A stretch of 64,000 bases of DNA, taken from NCBI GenBank assembly GCA_000349905.1, contig KB722736.1, forward strand, positions 2,493,428-2,557,427, written 5' to 3'. Positions 46,376 to 57,628 of the stretch are shown one piece after another. The stretch comes from Volvariella volvacea V23. Lineage: Eukaryota; Basidiomycota; Agaricomycetes; Agaricales; Pluteaceae. The first letter of the stretch is position 1. Each line of letters opens with the position of its first letter. The notes under the pieces were generated by a model. That model was not told where the DNA came from and ran no database searches. It saw nothing but the letters and a program-made list of their open reading frames with translations. Both the position numbers and the translations under genes were made by a program.

Positions 46376-46833
46376 ATGGCCACCACCCTCCCCCCAACGT
46401 ATCTCTACAAGATCGTACACTCCTCAGCTCCCCCGCCTTCGCCATTACCAGAACGCTTGCCTTTGAGCCAGCTCGATGCTGCCGATGGCTTCATTCATCT
46501 CTCTACCTCGACACAAGTGCCCAGGACCTTGGTCCGCTTTTTCCGCGACGATACCCAAGTGTATCTCCTAAGGCTCACTTACAGTCATGTTGAAGCCCAC
46601 ATCCGATGGGAGAACCCTCAGGGAACAGGTAAGCTTCACCCACTGAAGCGCGACAATTATTAAATCCCCTTCGAGCACCCGGACGTATGGGCGACGATAA
46701 CACCTTTGGTCATTTATATAACGGTGGACGACTCGGCCGTGACGAGGTTGAGAGTATCAAGGTTGTGAACCGGGACAAAGCCACTGGGTGGGCAGAAGCA
46801 CTGGAAGCGGTACAAGACTGGCTAGTCTATTAA
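46376..46833 (+). CDS. DUF952-family protein
   Basis: Exons 46376-46628 and 46676-46833; 136 residues. The family pattern is clear: YLYKIVHSSA at the start, LSQLDAADGFIHLSTSTQVP in the middle, and a C-terminal FGHLYNGGRLGRDEV with a basic/aromatic end. DUF952 proteins are small, widespread in bacteria and fungi, and have an ADP-ribosyltransferase-like look in structural surveys; no biochemical role is settled. The start is the first ATG after the divergent NSP1 start. Confidence 0.88.
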
Positions 46834-46863
46834 GCAATGCGCTATAAAGGAGGAACAAAATAT

Positions 46864-48690
46864 CTACGCGGTTCTCACTGCCAGGACAGAAGCACCTCCA
46901 TCTTTTGTAACCCTTCGTCTCGTCATGACTAGCATGTAGCTCCGGCCAAATTGCTCTACCCTCGGAACCGGATCGTCTGTACCCAGATTTAATAATGGCT
47001 TTATTTTCAAACCACTTGGTGCGACGACCATGGCTTGACCAGTCTAAATCACTGATTCAGTTATCCCCCAATACCTGCGTTATCAAACAATACCTGAAGA
47101 TGAACGAGTTGGTTGAATGTGTGATTATATTGTAACCGTGCAGCCAGGTGTCGCACTATATGTTCATACCAAGATGGCGAAGAAAATCGATGGAGCACTA
47201 AGATAGAGCACAGGCCGAGGAAGGCTGGTGGAACTACAGTGGGTTCTGGAGAGCGATTCAGCATCCATAATCACGATGACGGCTACTAGGGTGTACCTTG
47301 GGTGCTGAGTATGACTCGCATTCCCAAGTGGCGTTGCTGTCTTGTAATGTCTATCAGAGTCTTGCTTAATGTAACTTGAGCGCGAGACGACCCCAAGTAC
47401 TACACCATGACCCTGTGTTATACCATGACTTTCAGTGCCACTTAAGAAGTTACTGACCTTGTGCGCCTCATCGACCACTAGAACTTTCCCTGTATCCACT
47501 TGCTGGCGTTGAAATTGTCTGACGAGGATATCAAAAATACCACAGGCTGTGGCCGGGTCAATAAACGGGTCTGATAAATCGACGAGGGTAATCTGGCCGG
47601 CTGCATATCGACTCCCGCCGACTGGTTTCCTGGCCAAGAAGCTCTCAACTAATGAAAGTCGTTGAGCTAATCCTCCTTGTTGCATTTCGTTGAACATCCG
47701 CTTTCGTTCTATGAGCTTCTGATAAAAAAGGCGATACGAAAAATTTTGTCCCAGCTCTCTAAGAATGCTCTAGTTGTCGTGTATCGTCCCTGTTATTGAT
47801 TCACCAAGGCTGCTACTCACGAGAATAATTTCAACATATAGCGGGGTTTGTTCCGAATCTGATCCAACACCCATCAAGGTAAGAAAAGCTTGCGCGTCGA
47901 GCTCACGGTCTTCGAAGTACAGCGGTTCGACGCTGACACGATTGCCCAAAGGCAGATACAAGGACCGCATGTGCTCGAGAGACGAAGCTGTGACGTATAT
48001 GCGGACGTAGGGGGTTTGCAAGCCTGGCCTTGTTGGGATGGCTACCATTGCAGCTTCGCAGGGCCTAGCATCTTTACCACCTTCTCCATAATGCAAAACC
48101 AATCCAGATAGTGGACGCTGCAAGCTCCCAATCTGAGGGCATTGCGAAACAAACATGTTTTCGAGCATTACAGCCACGGTATGCGACTTCCCCGATCCTG
48201 GGTAGACGTCAATGGGAAAGCACTTGTCGTGGATCCGACCAACCTTGAACTCCACAGATAACACTGGAGAATGGGGCATTCTATGACCCAAACGACTCAC
48301 TCGTCAACCACATTTCAAGTTCTTCAAGACTTACTGTGTTGAGGTAAAGAATTGGATCACTTGGGTAATAAACTTGGGATCCACAACTGTGCCACCCTTA
48401 GCAACTAGACGACATTACATCGTTGTAGCAGCTTACTTGATAGACCTAATACCCGCAAGCACGCCGTATTGGGTGGATCGAGAATTGAGATCAGCAGCGA
48501 GGTATGCCTCTCGCTCAAACACGGGCGCATTTAGTAACTGATGTTCGCCAATATCATTGGTGTTGCTGTCGGTATATGGGAGATCCAGCAGCTCCAACTC
48601 TGCTTCGTGCTTGTGCTCGTCAACCTGAAAGGTCATTGCAGCTTGTGATTGGATTGAATCAAGTGGTTACCTTACCTTTCTACCACCCAT
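46864..48690 (-). CDS. HerA/FtsK-like P-loop ATPase of unknown function
   Basis: Eight exons (minus): 48690-48676, 48624-48453, 48404-48335, 48280-47821, 47769-47424, 47374-47297, 47245-47094 and 47043-46864; 490 residues with every phase matched. Motifs: P-loop PGSGKSHTVAVMLENMF, GLVLHYGEGG, then ITLVDLSDPFIDP, Walker B KVLVVDEAHK, and the sensor-like ILSTQEPTVVPPAFL with CSILVLHRFSSPSWYEHIV. The end is GQAMVVAPSGL and SYMLVMTRRRVTKDGG. DEAH with STQEP is typical of the HerA/FtsK superfamily of DNA pumps. The usual first Gly of GxxxxGKS is missing unless a 42-nt in-frame intron inside 47821-48280 is removed. The first 85 residues match nothing I know. No partner nuclease lies nearby. Confidence 0.75.
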
Positions 48691-48944
48691 TGTGACGGTA
48701 CTAGCCAAGTCATTGAGATTATATGTACCATGGTTGAGACCAACTACGCATAACTTGGCTTCTGTCTGCGCATAGCACGCAGCGGGCTTCCGGCACCAAC
48801 AAAGACGGCGCAAATGCGCAGAATTGCAAGACCCGCGGTGCCAGACCAGGCACAACCAAGGAATGCTGGCAAATGCCGAAGCCAAATTCCACGCAATGCT
48901 ACGCAGTTATCCTTCTGCTCGTGCCCAACGCGGCTTAGGAAACG

Positions 48945-50083
48945 ATGGTGAGCTCTGCGTATGTTCGTTATGCTTTGGATGCCTAGCGGTGTTATTCATG
49001 AAATGATAGCGTCTCACTGTACCTTGATCCACAAATCCGGGATTGGGTGCTGTTCCCAATCACGCTAGTCATGGTATGTTCCCTCCCACAAAAGCAAAAC
49101 CTGTGACTGAATCGTATGTCCAGATTCTCGTCGGAATACTCCGCCATTATGTCGTTCTTTTATTGCACTCCCCACCCAATAAGCAATCCCGAGCGGCCAT
49201 CCGAGAGCAGTATGTCTGCCAAAACCATACCAGTGCCAACCACTGCTCACTGACACATCCCACGACTCCATTGTTCAATTGGAACGCTCCTGCATCGCTC
49301 AACACCACCGCAAACTACTCAGAAAGGCAATGGCACGGTCGCAGATACTGCGGGCAACAGCCTCAAACTCGCCTATTCCGCCGCAGTATTATACATCTAT
49401 ATCTAAACACCTTTCGGATGCCTATGATGCAGGAACATACCTGAAGGATGGGCCGCCTAAACAAGGTGAAGCTCCTCCGTCGCCACCAAATCCGATGTCG
49501 GACCCAGCAGCCATGGAGGGTATGATGGCAGGAATGAAGACTCAGATGGTTATGATGGTTCCACAAATGATTATAATGGGATGGATCAACTTTTTCTTTC
49601 AAGGGTTTGTGTTGAGTACGTAGCCACACCTCGAACGCGAATGACCGATACTGACCGGCACGGCCAGTTAAGCTACCCTTCCCTCTCACTCTGGGGTTCA
49701 AGTCTATGCTTCAACGTGGTATTGAGACACCGGATATGGATGTTCGTTGGGTTTCTTCGCTGTCGTGGTACTTCCTCAACTTTTTTGGTTTGAACGGATT
49801 ATACCGTCTTATCCTTGGAGGAGATAACTGTAAGCTCAACTTGCCCCACTCACGTAGGTCTGACACTGAGTGGCCTCATATCGCAGCCGCGGATTCTTCC
49901 AAGGATATGACAATGTCCCCGTTTTCGGCAGCTGGCGCGCCTATGCCTGGACAACCTCAGGACTTCAACAAGCTCTTCAAGGCCGAACGGGAACACCTGG
50001 CGTTGGCAGAAGGCCTGTACTCTTGGGTTGGCACCGACGCTGAAGACAGAGTATTGCAAAGACACGGAAAGCTCTCGCCGTAG
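48945..50083 (+). CDS. EMC3: ER membrane protein complex subunit 3
   Basis: Exons 48945-48958 (14 nt), 49010-49073, 49124-49209, 49323-49615 and 49668-50083; 290 residues. LYLDPQIRDWVLFPITLVM opens the protein and forms the first helix, followed by GILRHYVVLLL. The middle has MEGMMAGMKTQMVMMVPQMI and WINFFFQGFVLIKLPFPLT, and then VSSLSWYFLNFFGLNGLYRL. This is the YidC/Oxa1-related fold that forms the insertion groove of the EMC, which places tail-anchored and multipass proteins into the ER. The Met-rich helix lines that groove. It diverges from the P-loop ATPase gene by 254 bp. Confidence 0.94.
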
Positions 50084-50274
50084 TCATCAAAGGATTTGAC
50101 CCTCTATTCTGCATTACGTGTATCATACCCGGCCCCACAATGTTACAGCTTATCAGTATCGGCGAATAGGCAATCGCTCAGCGACGACTGAATAGAATAC
50201 AAATGTTATAAGATCGAACGTAAGCCCGCCACCAAGTTTATGTCAGAGAATGTAGGATACTCGATTAGGTCAAC

Positions 50275-51132
50275 TCATACGAGACCATCGTATAATGAAA
50301 GAGCCTGGAAATGCGGTTAAGCACTCGGAAGTGGGGGGGTGGAGCACGCAGCACGCGACACACCTGCATGATGGTTGGATCCTGCTTACTCCCTTCGACG
50401 AATTCGTCATATGTTAGCGACTCATCCTTATTGCGGTCCATATTGCGGAAAATCTTGTCGACACGCTGAGGAAGAGGTGAGCACACGAGCTGAAGATGCG
50501 AGGCAGTGCTGATTACCTTTTCGGGTGTGTCCTCATCTGGGGGAAGCTTAACCATTTCTCCGGTCATCTTGTAGATGGCTCGCACAATCTCCAGCATTTC
50601 TTCGTGGGTTATCTTGCCATCCTTATTGATGTCGTATAGTTGGAATGCCCCTGCGAGATCAGTTAGGATCGATATCGCCCAAGGTCTGAGAATTGGGAGC
50701 CAGGAGGGAATAGACATACATTTGAGCTTCTCGTCAACGTCGCCGCGACTTGTAATGCTCAGGGCCACTATGAATTCTCTGAAATCGATCTCCTTGTTGC
50801 CATCCGTGTCAAAGACGTTGAAGACGTGATCTGCGAAATCGTCTGGTTCGCCGAAGGGGAAGAACTGCTTGTAAATGCGGATGAACTCTTCCTTGTTGAG
50901 ACGACCCGAGGGACAGTCCTTCCTGAAACCTTTGTACCTGCGAATCGGTGGTATCAGACGGTGACGTTGTACCGATGCAAGGACTGACCACTGCTGCAGC
51001 TCCTTCTTCTCGACTAGGGTGGAGTGAGGATCAATCAGGGTAGCGAGTAGGATGGCGCGGGTACATACAATAGGTATCCTTTGCGAGGGCGTTGAGCTGT
51101 TCGGTGGTGAGCTTGGACTGATTTTTGCCCAT
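50275..51132 (-). CDS. NCS1: Neuronal calcium sensor 1 / frequenin
   Basis: Six exons (minus): 51132-51069, 51013-50989, 50937-50720, 50650-50517, 50465-50364 and 50304-50275; exactly 190 residues, the family length. The N-terminal myristoylation signal is [11 protein letters not shown] hands: a degenerate first one, then [32 protein letters not shown] and [18 protein letters not shown]. The protein ends ALSLYDGLV. In yeasts Ncs1/Frq1 binds Ca2+ and activates the PI 4-kinase Pik1 at the Golgi. Confidence 0.96.
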
Positions 51133-51547
51133 GATGTACCGTATGTAAACTGCGGGAGGAGGAGGTAGAGAGGAGACAGTGAAAGCTAGTCGGAGTCGGG
51201 GAAAAGGAAGTAAATGTTGTATGTAGGGTGGCTTGGCAAGAACGTGTGTGCACAGCAATTATGAAGCAGATAAGTAAATGGGTGCCTGATTAGACGCGCC
51301 TGTGGACAGGGAGGTCGTGGCACGGGGATGGAGAACACATGGATAGCGACAGACGGGGGGATGGAGAGGCAGATGGAGGCGACGTGCTCGATGCCGTGCA
51401 GCACAACCTGTGCTCGCCTCGAAATCGAGTCCTGTACACACGAGTCCGAGTCCGACTGCCAGTTGTGCCTTTTCCTTTTCCTGCTCAACCCAAACACTCT
51501 CCTTATATCTACCACGCCCTCTCTTCTTCCCTTTCTCCCTCGTCCCC
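51133..51547. other. Divergent promoter region NCS1 / Cys-rich gene
   Basis: 415 bp with long C/T-rich tracts near the start of the Cys-rich gene, as is common in fungal promoters. Several frames are open through the tracts but show no motif. Confidence 0.5.
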
Positions 51548-52977
51548 ATGTGCTACATTTACGGCTCCGTGGATCAGGCAGTCAACGCCTGTCCTATGTG
51601 CAAGGTCTTTCCCCATTCCAGGCATGTCGTCCCCTGCTCTTCTCATCAGCCCTCCCCTCACCCCGCTCTTCCCTTTCCAGGTGTCCACATGTCCGTGAAA
51701 TCTGTCGAAATCGCACCGCTCATCCTCGTTGTGATGTCCTCTACCTAAAGAATGCCGAAGGTACCTCGTTTCTGCCTTTTTCAGCCTTCCTTGCCACAGC
51801 ATGGTTGACAACGTGGTCCAGTTGAATGCTTTAATGGTTGTGGCTACTGCAAGGTATCTACCCCTCTGTCTACCTCCTGGAATACCTTCTTACCTCTTTC
51901 AAGTGGGCACGTATCAAGCCTCCCACCACCCTCGCCGGCTGGAATAACCCAGGGTGGCCCGGCTGTTGTCGGCCCCCCGCATCCTCTGAGTACCGTCTCA
52001 TCCAAATTGCGGACTGGAAGTCCGTTAGCATAATCCATCATGTCCCCATTCCTCCGGAGATAAGCGCCGCCCTGGGCAGCCTCCAACGTGGAGGTAGCAG
52101 TCCCATACCACCGCGCCCTGCTCCAGGTCATAGTCGGCCCAGCGGTTCTTCACACGAACGGAGGGGCAGTACCACCACCCCTCCAACCAAGCCAATCTCC
52201 TCGTCTGGAAAAAACACCGTCAGAGGGCGGTCATCTGGGAGTCCGCAATTGCCTTATCAAATCACCGGTGCCAATTTATCCCGTAGCTCCAGTGTCACGA
52301 CCATCTCGTCTTCGGTCTCCAATGCAGAGTACAGACGACACGAACATATAGACAAGTCCCGTTCCTCTAGGTCCTCCCCAAGTCGCAAACACACAGACGT
52401 TGATCCATCTAAGCGTCCAGGTTCATCTCATGGTCGACGCCCTTCTGTAACACCAGCTACAACTTCTGTTTCTGTTTCCAATGTGAATGCAGCCGCTGAC
52501 AGTCGTGCAACTGCCGGCCCGTCAGCCCCTCGTCACAAGTCGTCTCTCTCCAGCTCGAGTGTTCCTACGGCTAAATTGCCAACATCCCCTCGTCCTGGTG
52601 ACCGCCCCTCATTCACCGTCCCACGGACACCAAAGAAGGATGACGACGATTCCTCCAGTGCTTCTAGCAGCAGCGGCAGTGAGGGAGGCCTATCAGATAG
52701 CACAGTAACGTCGGATGGTGCGTTCACGGATTATCTATCGGAAGAATCGGAAGCAGAGTTGCAGCGACAAGCCGAGGCTAAAGCGGCCTTAGTGGCTCAG
52801 AATCAAGCGGAGGAGATGGAGTTCAAAGCCGCGCGCCAGCAACTTGCCCACATTGATTTGCGACCCCCAAAGGCCTGGAACTCGACCAATCTACAGTACA
52901 ATTCCTCAGCTGCAGTGCCGGCTGGATCTGCGCCTTATTCTCCAAATATCCCAATTTCTAATACTGCTCGCAGTTAA
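51548..52977 (+). CDS. Protein with a Cys-rich N-terminal domain and a Ser-rich disordered body; function unknown
   Basis: Proposed exons 51548-51597, 51681-51760, 51822-51853 and 51904-52977; 411 residues. The first exon codes MCYIYGSVDQAVNACPMC; the next ones add HVREICRNRTAHPRCDV, then VECFNGCGYCKW and PGWPGCCRP, giving many Cys and some His that could bind zinc. From about residue 110 the chain is disordered: Ser/Thr/Pro-rich stretches, an acidic cluster (SEGGLSDSTVTSDGAF) and a short helix RQAEAKAALVAQNQAEEMEF. The first donor (GTGCAA) is weak, so the start of the model is uncertain, but phases agree at all junctions. I do not recognise the family. Confidence 0.62.
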
Positions 52978-53288
52978 GACGACCATTGTGTGAGCCGACT
53001 GATTTCCATTCCATGTATTTGTCCCCCAAACGTAGCTAGTGCGCCTTTTGATCTTTGCTCTGCTCCTTTTCACAATACTTGCTATTGAGATCGATATCCG
53101 ATGTATACTCTCTATCTGGTCTGCTGTGCAATGTAGCTGTTATGTGGTAATGTGTTGTGGGATGACTGGATCAAGGTCACCGCGCGGCCGGTTATTCACT
53201 TGGAGTAAATAGTCCTTATTTGGACTCTCATCTTAAACCCGAGGACCGGGTCGATAGACTGCGTTGGGTACCTTGCCCTCTTCCCCTC
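52978..53288. other. Spacer upstream of the PROPPIN gene
   Basis: 311 bp between tandem genes; 3' UTR and promoter. The frame of the PROPPIN gene stays open back to about 53220, but no upstream ATG is preferred. Nothing else seen. Confidence 0.5.
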
Positions 53289-54862
53289 ATGAACTTAGCC
53301 CGACATTCTATCACATCTACCGCTCCGGTTCATGTCTTCGATGCACGTTTTGATCCTGATTGTCAAATATTCACCGCCACAACCGAGGCCGGTTTTGGAG
53401 TCTACAGAACACATCCACTGGAACTCATCCGAAAACGCGGTATGTGTTATCTTTTCTCTGGCCGAGATAAGGATCACATCTGATGGATGAAGCAACAGAA
53501 CTGCCTGGAGGCACACTTGCGGCCGCAGTACCCCTCAATACTTCCAACATTCTCTTCTTGCTAGGTGGCGGTCGGAGCCCGCTGTATCCACCAAATAAAG
53601 TCATTGTGTGGGACGATTCGGCTGGACACGAAGTTGCGGAACTAGAGTTTAGAACAAGAGTTACGGGTTTGGCATGCAGAAGAGGTTGGCTAGCCGTTGC
53701 TTTGAAGAGAAGAGTGGTGGTGTTTAAGATTGATGGGCAGATCACTCGACATCAGGAATGGGAAACTTGCGACAATCCTAGAGGTATGTCTTTCGGTGTT
53801 TGGCTGTATCAACACTCTGAATGGACAGGGCTTCAGGTCTACTTGCTCTGTCTACGGCACCGCACTCAACGCTGCTCGCTATCATGGGAAGGCAAACAGG
53901 GCATGTGCGTCTAATACACCTCCCGCCGTGCCCACCACCTCCGCCTAGAGGTCCACCATCTCCTACAAAGGCACATTATCCACTCCCTCCTTCACGGTCC
54001 CACATCTCTTTCATACCTGCGCATTCCTCTGCCCTTACAACAATAACTGCCACACAGTCCGGGCGGATGATTGCAACATCATCTGAGAATGGAACCCTAA
54101 TACGGATATGGGATACCGAAACAGGAAACCAGATACGAGAACTCCGGAGAGGCACAGACAAAGCCGTCATATATGGCGTTGCATTCAGACCGGATGAGAA
54201 GGAGGTCTGCGTATGGAGCGATAAGGGTACTGTGCACATTTTCTCACTCGTGGTTTCAGAAAATAGGCAAGTCACATCTCTACTTTGGGTGATGCACAAA
54301 ATGGGACTGAGCCCTGTTGACTCCTAATAGGAATCGACAATCCTCTCTGTTACCACTAACGCCCTATTTGCCTCTCCCCAAATATTTTGGTTCGGAGTGG
54401 TCATACGCACAATATCGTGTCCCTGTGCAATCAGCACACATCTCCATATCCTCTGCATCAGCTAAAACACGGGTTGATGACGCACCTGAAGAGGAACGAT
54501 GTGTTGTGGGCTGGATTGAGGCACCACGAGATGACGCAAGCACGAGTAATCGACCTGTGACGTACCAGCTAATTGCGTTGACATATTCTGGAGGATGGTA
54601 TCGCCTATCCATACCGACTACCTTCGGAAGCAAAGAGCCAGAAGCTGTGGTCACTATTCCCAGCAGCCCCCAGCTCCCCAAGTCCCCTCCGAAATTTAGC
54701 TTCGCCCAACAGCAACACCGACCCAGGACGCCTAGTGGATCGTCCACAATATCACGACTGGACAAAGGAAAGGAGAGGGAGCGCGACGACAAGAAGAAAG
54801 AAAGTCGGCAATGCAAGTTAGAAGAATACCGAAAGTATGGTCGTTGGGATGGTTGGGCATAA
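53289..54862 (+). CDS. PROPPIN (Hsv2 / WIPI3-type) WD-repeat PI3P-binding protein
   Basis: Exons 53289-53439, 53499-53783, 53837-54266 and 54331-54862; 465 residues. Seven-bladed beta-propeller motifs: FTATTEAGFGVYRTHPLELI, KVIVWDDSAGHEVAELEF, SENGTLIRIWDTETGNQIRELRRG and DKGTVHIFSL. LRRG in blade 5 is the lipid-binding motif (FRRG in Atg18, LRRG in WIPI3/WDR45B). The C-terminus has a basic Ser/Pro-rich tail. PROPPINs bind PI3P and PI(3,5)P2 on endosomes, vacuole and phagophore and act in autophagy. The last intron has a GC donor in perfect context (AG|GCAAGT). Hsv2/WIPI3 is preferred over Atg18 by the LRRG motif and the blade pattern. Confidence 0.9.
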
Positions 54863-55299
54863 TAGCCGCACTCAGTGTGACTGAGTCGCTCGTTACTTCC
54901 ATTTTCCTTCTGCATCGAATCCTACATCCAGAACTTGCCTATCAATCATAGCACTTCCTCCATTCTCCAAGCATTTACATTTTCAGCACATTTCCTGACG
55001 ACACGCCATCATTATACCCCTAGGTCGACTCGGCACTCCTGTTTGGCATGACTTCAAGTTAGTTGCAGTTTCCTGTGTTGTACTATCGAACTCTCTCGTC
55101 AGTATATCTGCTCATATAGCCATTTCTCCTTTTTGTTTTGTCTTATCTATATGGCATACGTATCATACAGTAGTGCATACACGTCCTTCCCACCTTGACC
55201 TTCCTCTTCTGGCATGTAATTAGACGCGTGACAGGTCGCGTTGTCACAGTTTGTGACACATTTGTTGCGCTGTTTGGGCAATCATTATTTACTGTCTTC
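54863..55299. other. Spacer between PROPPIN and DAD4 genes
   Basis: 437 bp, T-rich near its end, holding a 3' UTR and the DAD4 promoter and 5' UTR. An open frame leads into the DAD4 start from 55195, but its residues do not match the family. Confidence 0.5.
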
Positions 55300-55660
55300 A
55301 TGGAGAATCCACATGCTGAGCAGCAGGCCGTCCTACTAGAACGCATAGTCAAGAATGCGGTATGTTCTCACTCCTAGAATGTGCCACGGTCTTATGGGGA
55401 ACCCGGAATTGCAGTCCAAATGCACTGAAGCGATCATGGAGCTCAACCATTGTCTGGAGGTGATACCACAGATACTTTACGATGCCACGCGATTGTCTGA
55501 TCTTGAACCTCAGGAAATTCTTCGTGCGAATGCATCGGTGAAGATAGCCGCGGATTTGGCTACGAAATATAGGAAGAACGTTGCTTATAATTTTGAGGCT
55601 ACGAAGAAGAGCGCAGACGGCTTGGGCAGCAGCAGTAAAGGGACTAAGCCCAGTAACTGA
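55300..55660 (+). CDS. DAD4: DASH/Dam1 complex subunit Dad4
   Basis: Exons 55300-55359, 55415-55459 and 55514-55660; 83 residues, the small size typical of this subunit. The start MENPHAEQQAVLLERIVKNA is the Dad4 signature, followed by EAIMELNHCLEEILRANASV and ATKYRKNVAYNFEAT. The second intron (54 nt) is in frame and could be read through, but removing it restores the family spacing. Dad4 is part of the ten-subunit ring that couples kinetochores to microtubules in fungi. Confidence 0.92.
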
Positions 55661-56126
55661 ACCTATAACGTAGCCATACCTCAGTTGTGTTAAGCCTGAT
55701 ATACTTGAAGTGCAGAAATTTAGCAGGGTATTTAGGATGGAGGCTCTGCATCAAATGAGACACCTCTTTGAATGCGATTGTAGTCACCATAGTACAGCAC
55801 ATCCAATGGTCTCTACGATATCCCTCATTCACGTCATGAAGCTCAACGCCGCCCTGAGCCTGGCAAATACGCAATGACTTAATTTGGGCCTCAACCTGGA
55901 ACTAATCACATTGTCGTAGAGGCAGCCCAATTGGGGTCTTAATCCAGTGAGTGGATTTAGTTTAAGGGGGGGAAAAACTAATTTAAGGTCGTATCAACGA
56001 CATAATGTCAACAGTTAAATATTTGGCTTCGGTGCCCTACATCTGCAATAACAACATAATAGATATAAATTTAAATATTTCAACCGGTAAAGGGTCGTAT
56101 TAAGTATTTAAGAGGGGTGGTGCATT
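55661..56126. other. Convergent spacer DAD4 / GH6
   Basis: 466 bp, A/T-rich from about 55950 (for example AAATTTAAATATTT near 56070). It probably holds two 3' UTRs. I see no gene. Confidence 0.55.
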
Positions 56127-57628
56127 TTATGCGGTCGGAAGAGGTGGATCTGCACGCTTTACGAGCTCAATAACGTATTCGTTGAACCACTCCCCAGCCT
56201 CCGGAGCTGGGGTATGTGCGTTGGGACCGATGCACATTTCATCAAAACGTTCAGCTTGTCTAACCACGAATCTTATGAGCTGAACTGTAATTTACGGATG
56301 ATCACTTACGTGTCACTTGTGCCGTCTGATTCACCTCCAGGCTTGACCCAGACGATAGCATCAACGAGGGCATCGCCGGTATCGGTGGTTGGCCTAATAC
56401 CAAAGCCAGCATCCTTGATGTTGCACCAGTAGCCCCATTCAGCACGGATACCTGTTTGACCAGACCGACCTTGATCAATAATGAAGTGTGCGGGGAAGCC
56501 AGCAGCCACAAGGTGAGGGGCAAGTTGCTGTGCATAGAGTTGCTCGTTCCAAGAGTTGTTCCACTCGGTGTACGGCTCGCGGTTGGTGGAGTTATAGTCT
56601 ATTCGTGTGTTGGGATCAATTGCGTGTCAGTTAGGGAGGATGGCTTACGGTTGTAATTGGAGACATTGGTTGCAAGACCGCGAACCCTTGCTCCTGGGCC
56701 GGCGTTGCGTAGGACTTCAGCAAATAAGGTTGCAGTGGGTGCCTAAGGGTAATAAGCATATGGCTACAATACTGGAGAAGGTAAGTAACACTGACAAGGT
56801 TGTCATTCCACCCCAACCATCCTCCATGAGCGGCGTCGATATAGAGGTGGACATTGCGGTGCTGGAGCTTGGAAATCGCATAGGAGACGCCATCCTTGTA
56901 GGCTTGAGCGGCACCCGCACACTTCGGAACACCGAGGTTGGTGACTAAATTTCCCTACATATATCATGTCAGTAGTTTTCCTTCGTTCGTTATTGAATAA
57001 GTTTACCAAAGAATCAGGTTCAAGGATGACAGCGAATGTCAAACCACGAGCTAACGGTGTCGATAATTCCCTTGCGATACCTGCTCATTTGAGTGAGAAT
57101 GATCAGAACACTGTCTTTGGGCGACCTACTGTCGATATAAGCTTTGTATTTGTTGAATCCATCCTCCTCGAGCTTGAGTTCACCAGCGGAGGCCTTTGCG
57201 GCGCAATCCCGATCCGGCAAGTTATAGACCACCAGCTGAATGATCTGTGACTTGTCGGTAAGCCTTTGGTGAGTAGATGCTTCTTGTATCAACGGCGCAA
57301 TATTAGCTATCTGTCGTGCCTTTCAAGATACAGACCGAATCTCAAAGGAACGAGAAATACGTATGTCTGCAGTTTTGGATATCCAGACAAAGGTACCCAC
57401 TTTTTGGACCGGCCTTGTGCGGGCTGCGTTCAAAGAGTCTCCTTGCGCATCAAAGTAATCAATGGTAACTTGAAGCTTTTGTGCGTAGGACTTATTGGCG
57501 TAAATTTGCTTGCCAACATAGGGGTTTGCGGAGACGGCCTGACGTGATTTCAGGTCGGGAATGGTACCCGCAGAAACGAGGGGCTGAACGATAGTGAGAG
57601 CAGTGAGGAATGCTTGGAGGTACTTCAT
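56127..57628 (-). CDS. Glycoside hydrolase family 6 (cellobiohydrolase II type), no CBM
   Basis: Seven exons (minus): 57628-57361, 57306-57130, 57083-57007, 56954-56796, 56742-56649, 56598-56310 and 56259-56127; 398 residues. A signal peptide (MKYLQAFLTALTIVQPLVSA) leads straight into the catalytic domain, so there is no N-terminal CBM1 or linker. Motifs: NPYVGKQIYANKSYA, VVYNLPDRDCAA, VILEPDSL, DAAHGGWLGW, IIDQGRSGQ, WCNIKDAGFGIRPTT and VWVKPGGESDGTSDT. The two catalytic Asp (PDRDC and EPDSL) and the four disulfide Cys are present. It should release cellobiose from cellulose chain ends or cut within chains. A TATA box sits 73-80 bp upstream of the start. Confidence 0.95.

Noticed and set aside
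49829..49857. Possible intron in EMC3 after GGDN
   Set aside because: The GT-AG span is only about 28 nt and shifts the frame; reading through keeps the frame to the stop.
51328..51825. 166-residue open frame across the NCS1/Cys-rich promoter
   Set aside because: It lies on C/T-rich promoter DNA in a different frame from the conserved downstream exons and shows low-complexity translation.
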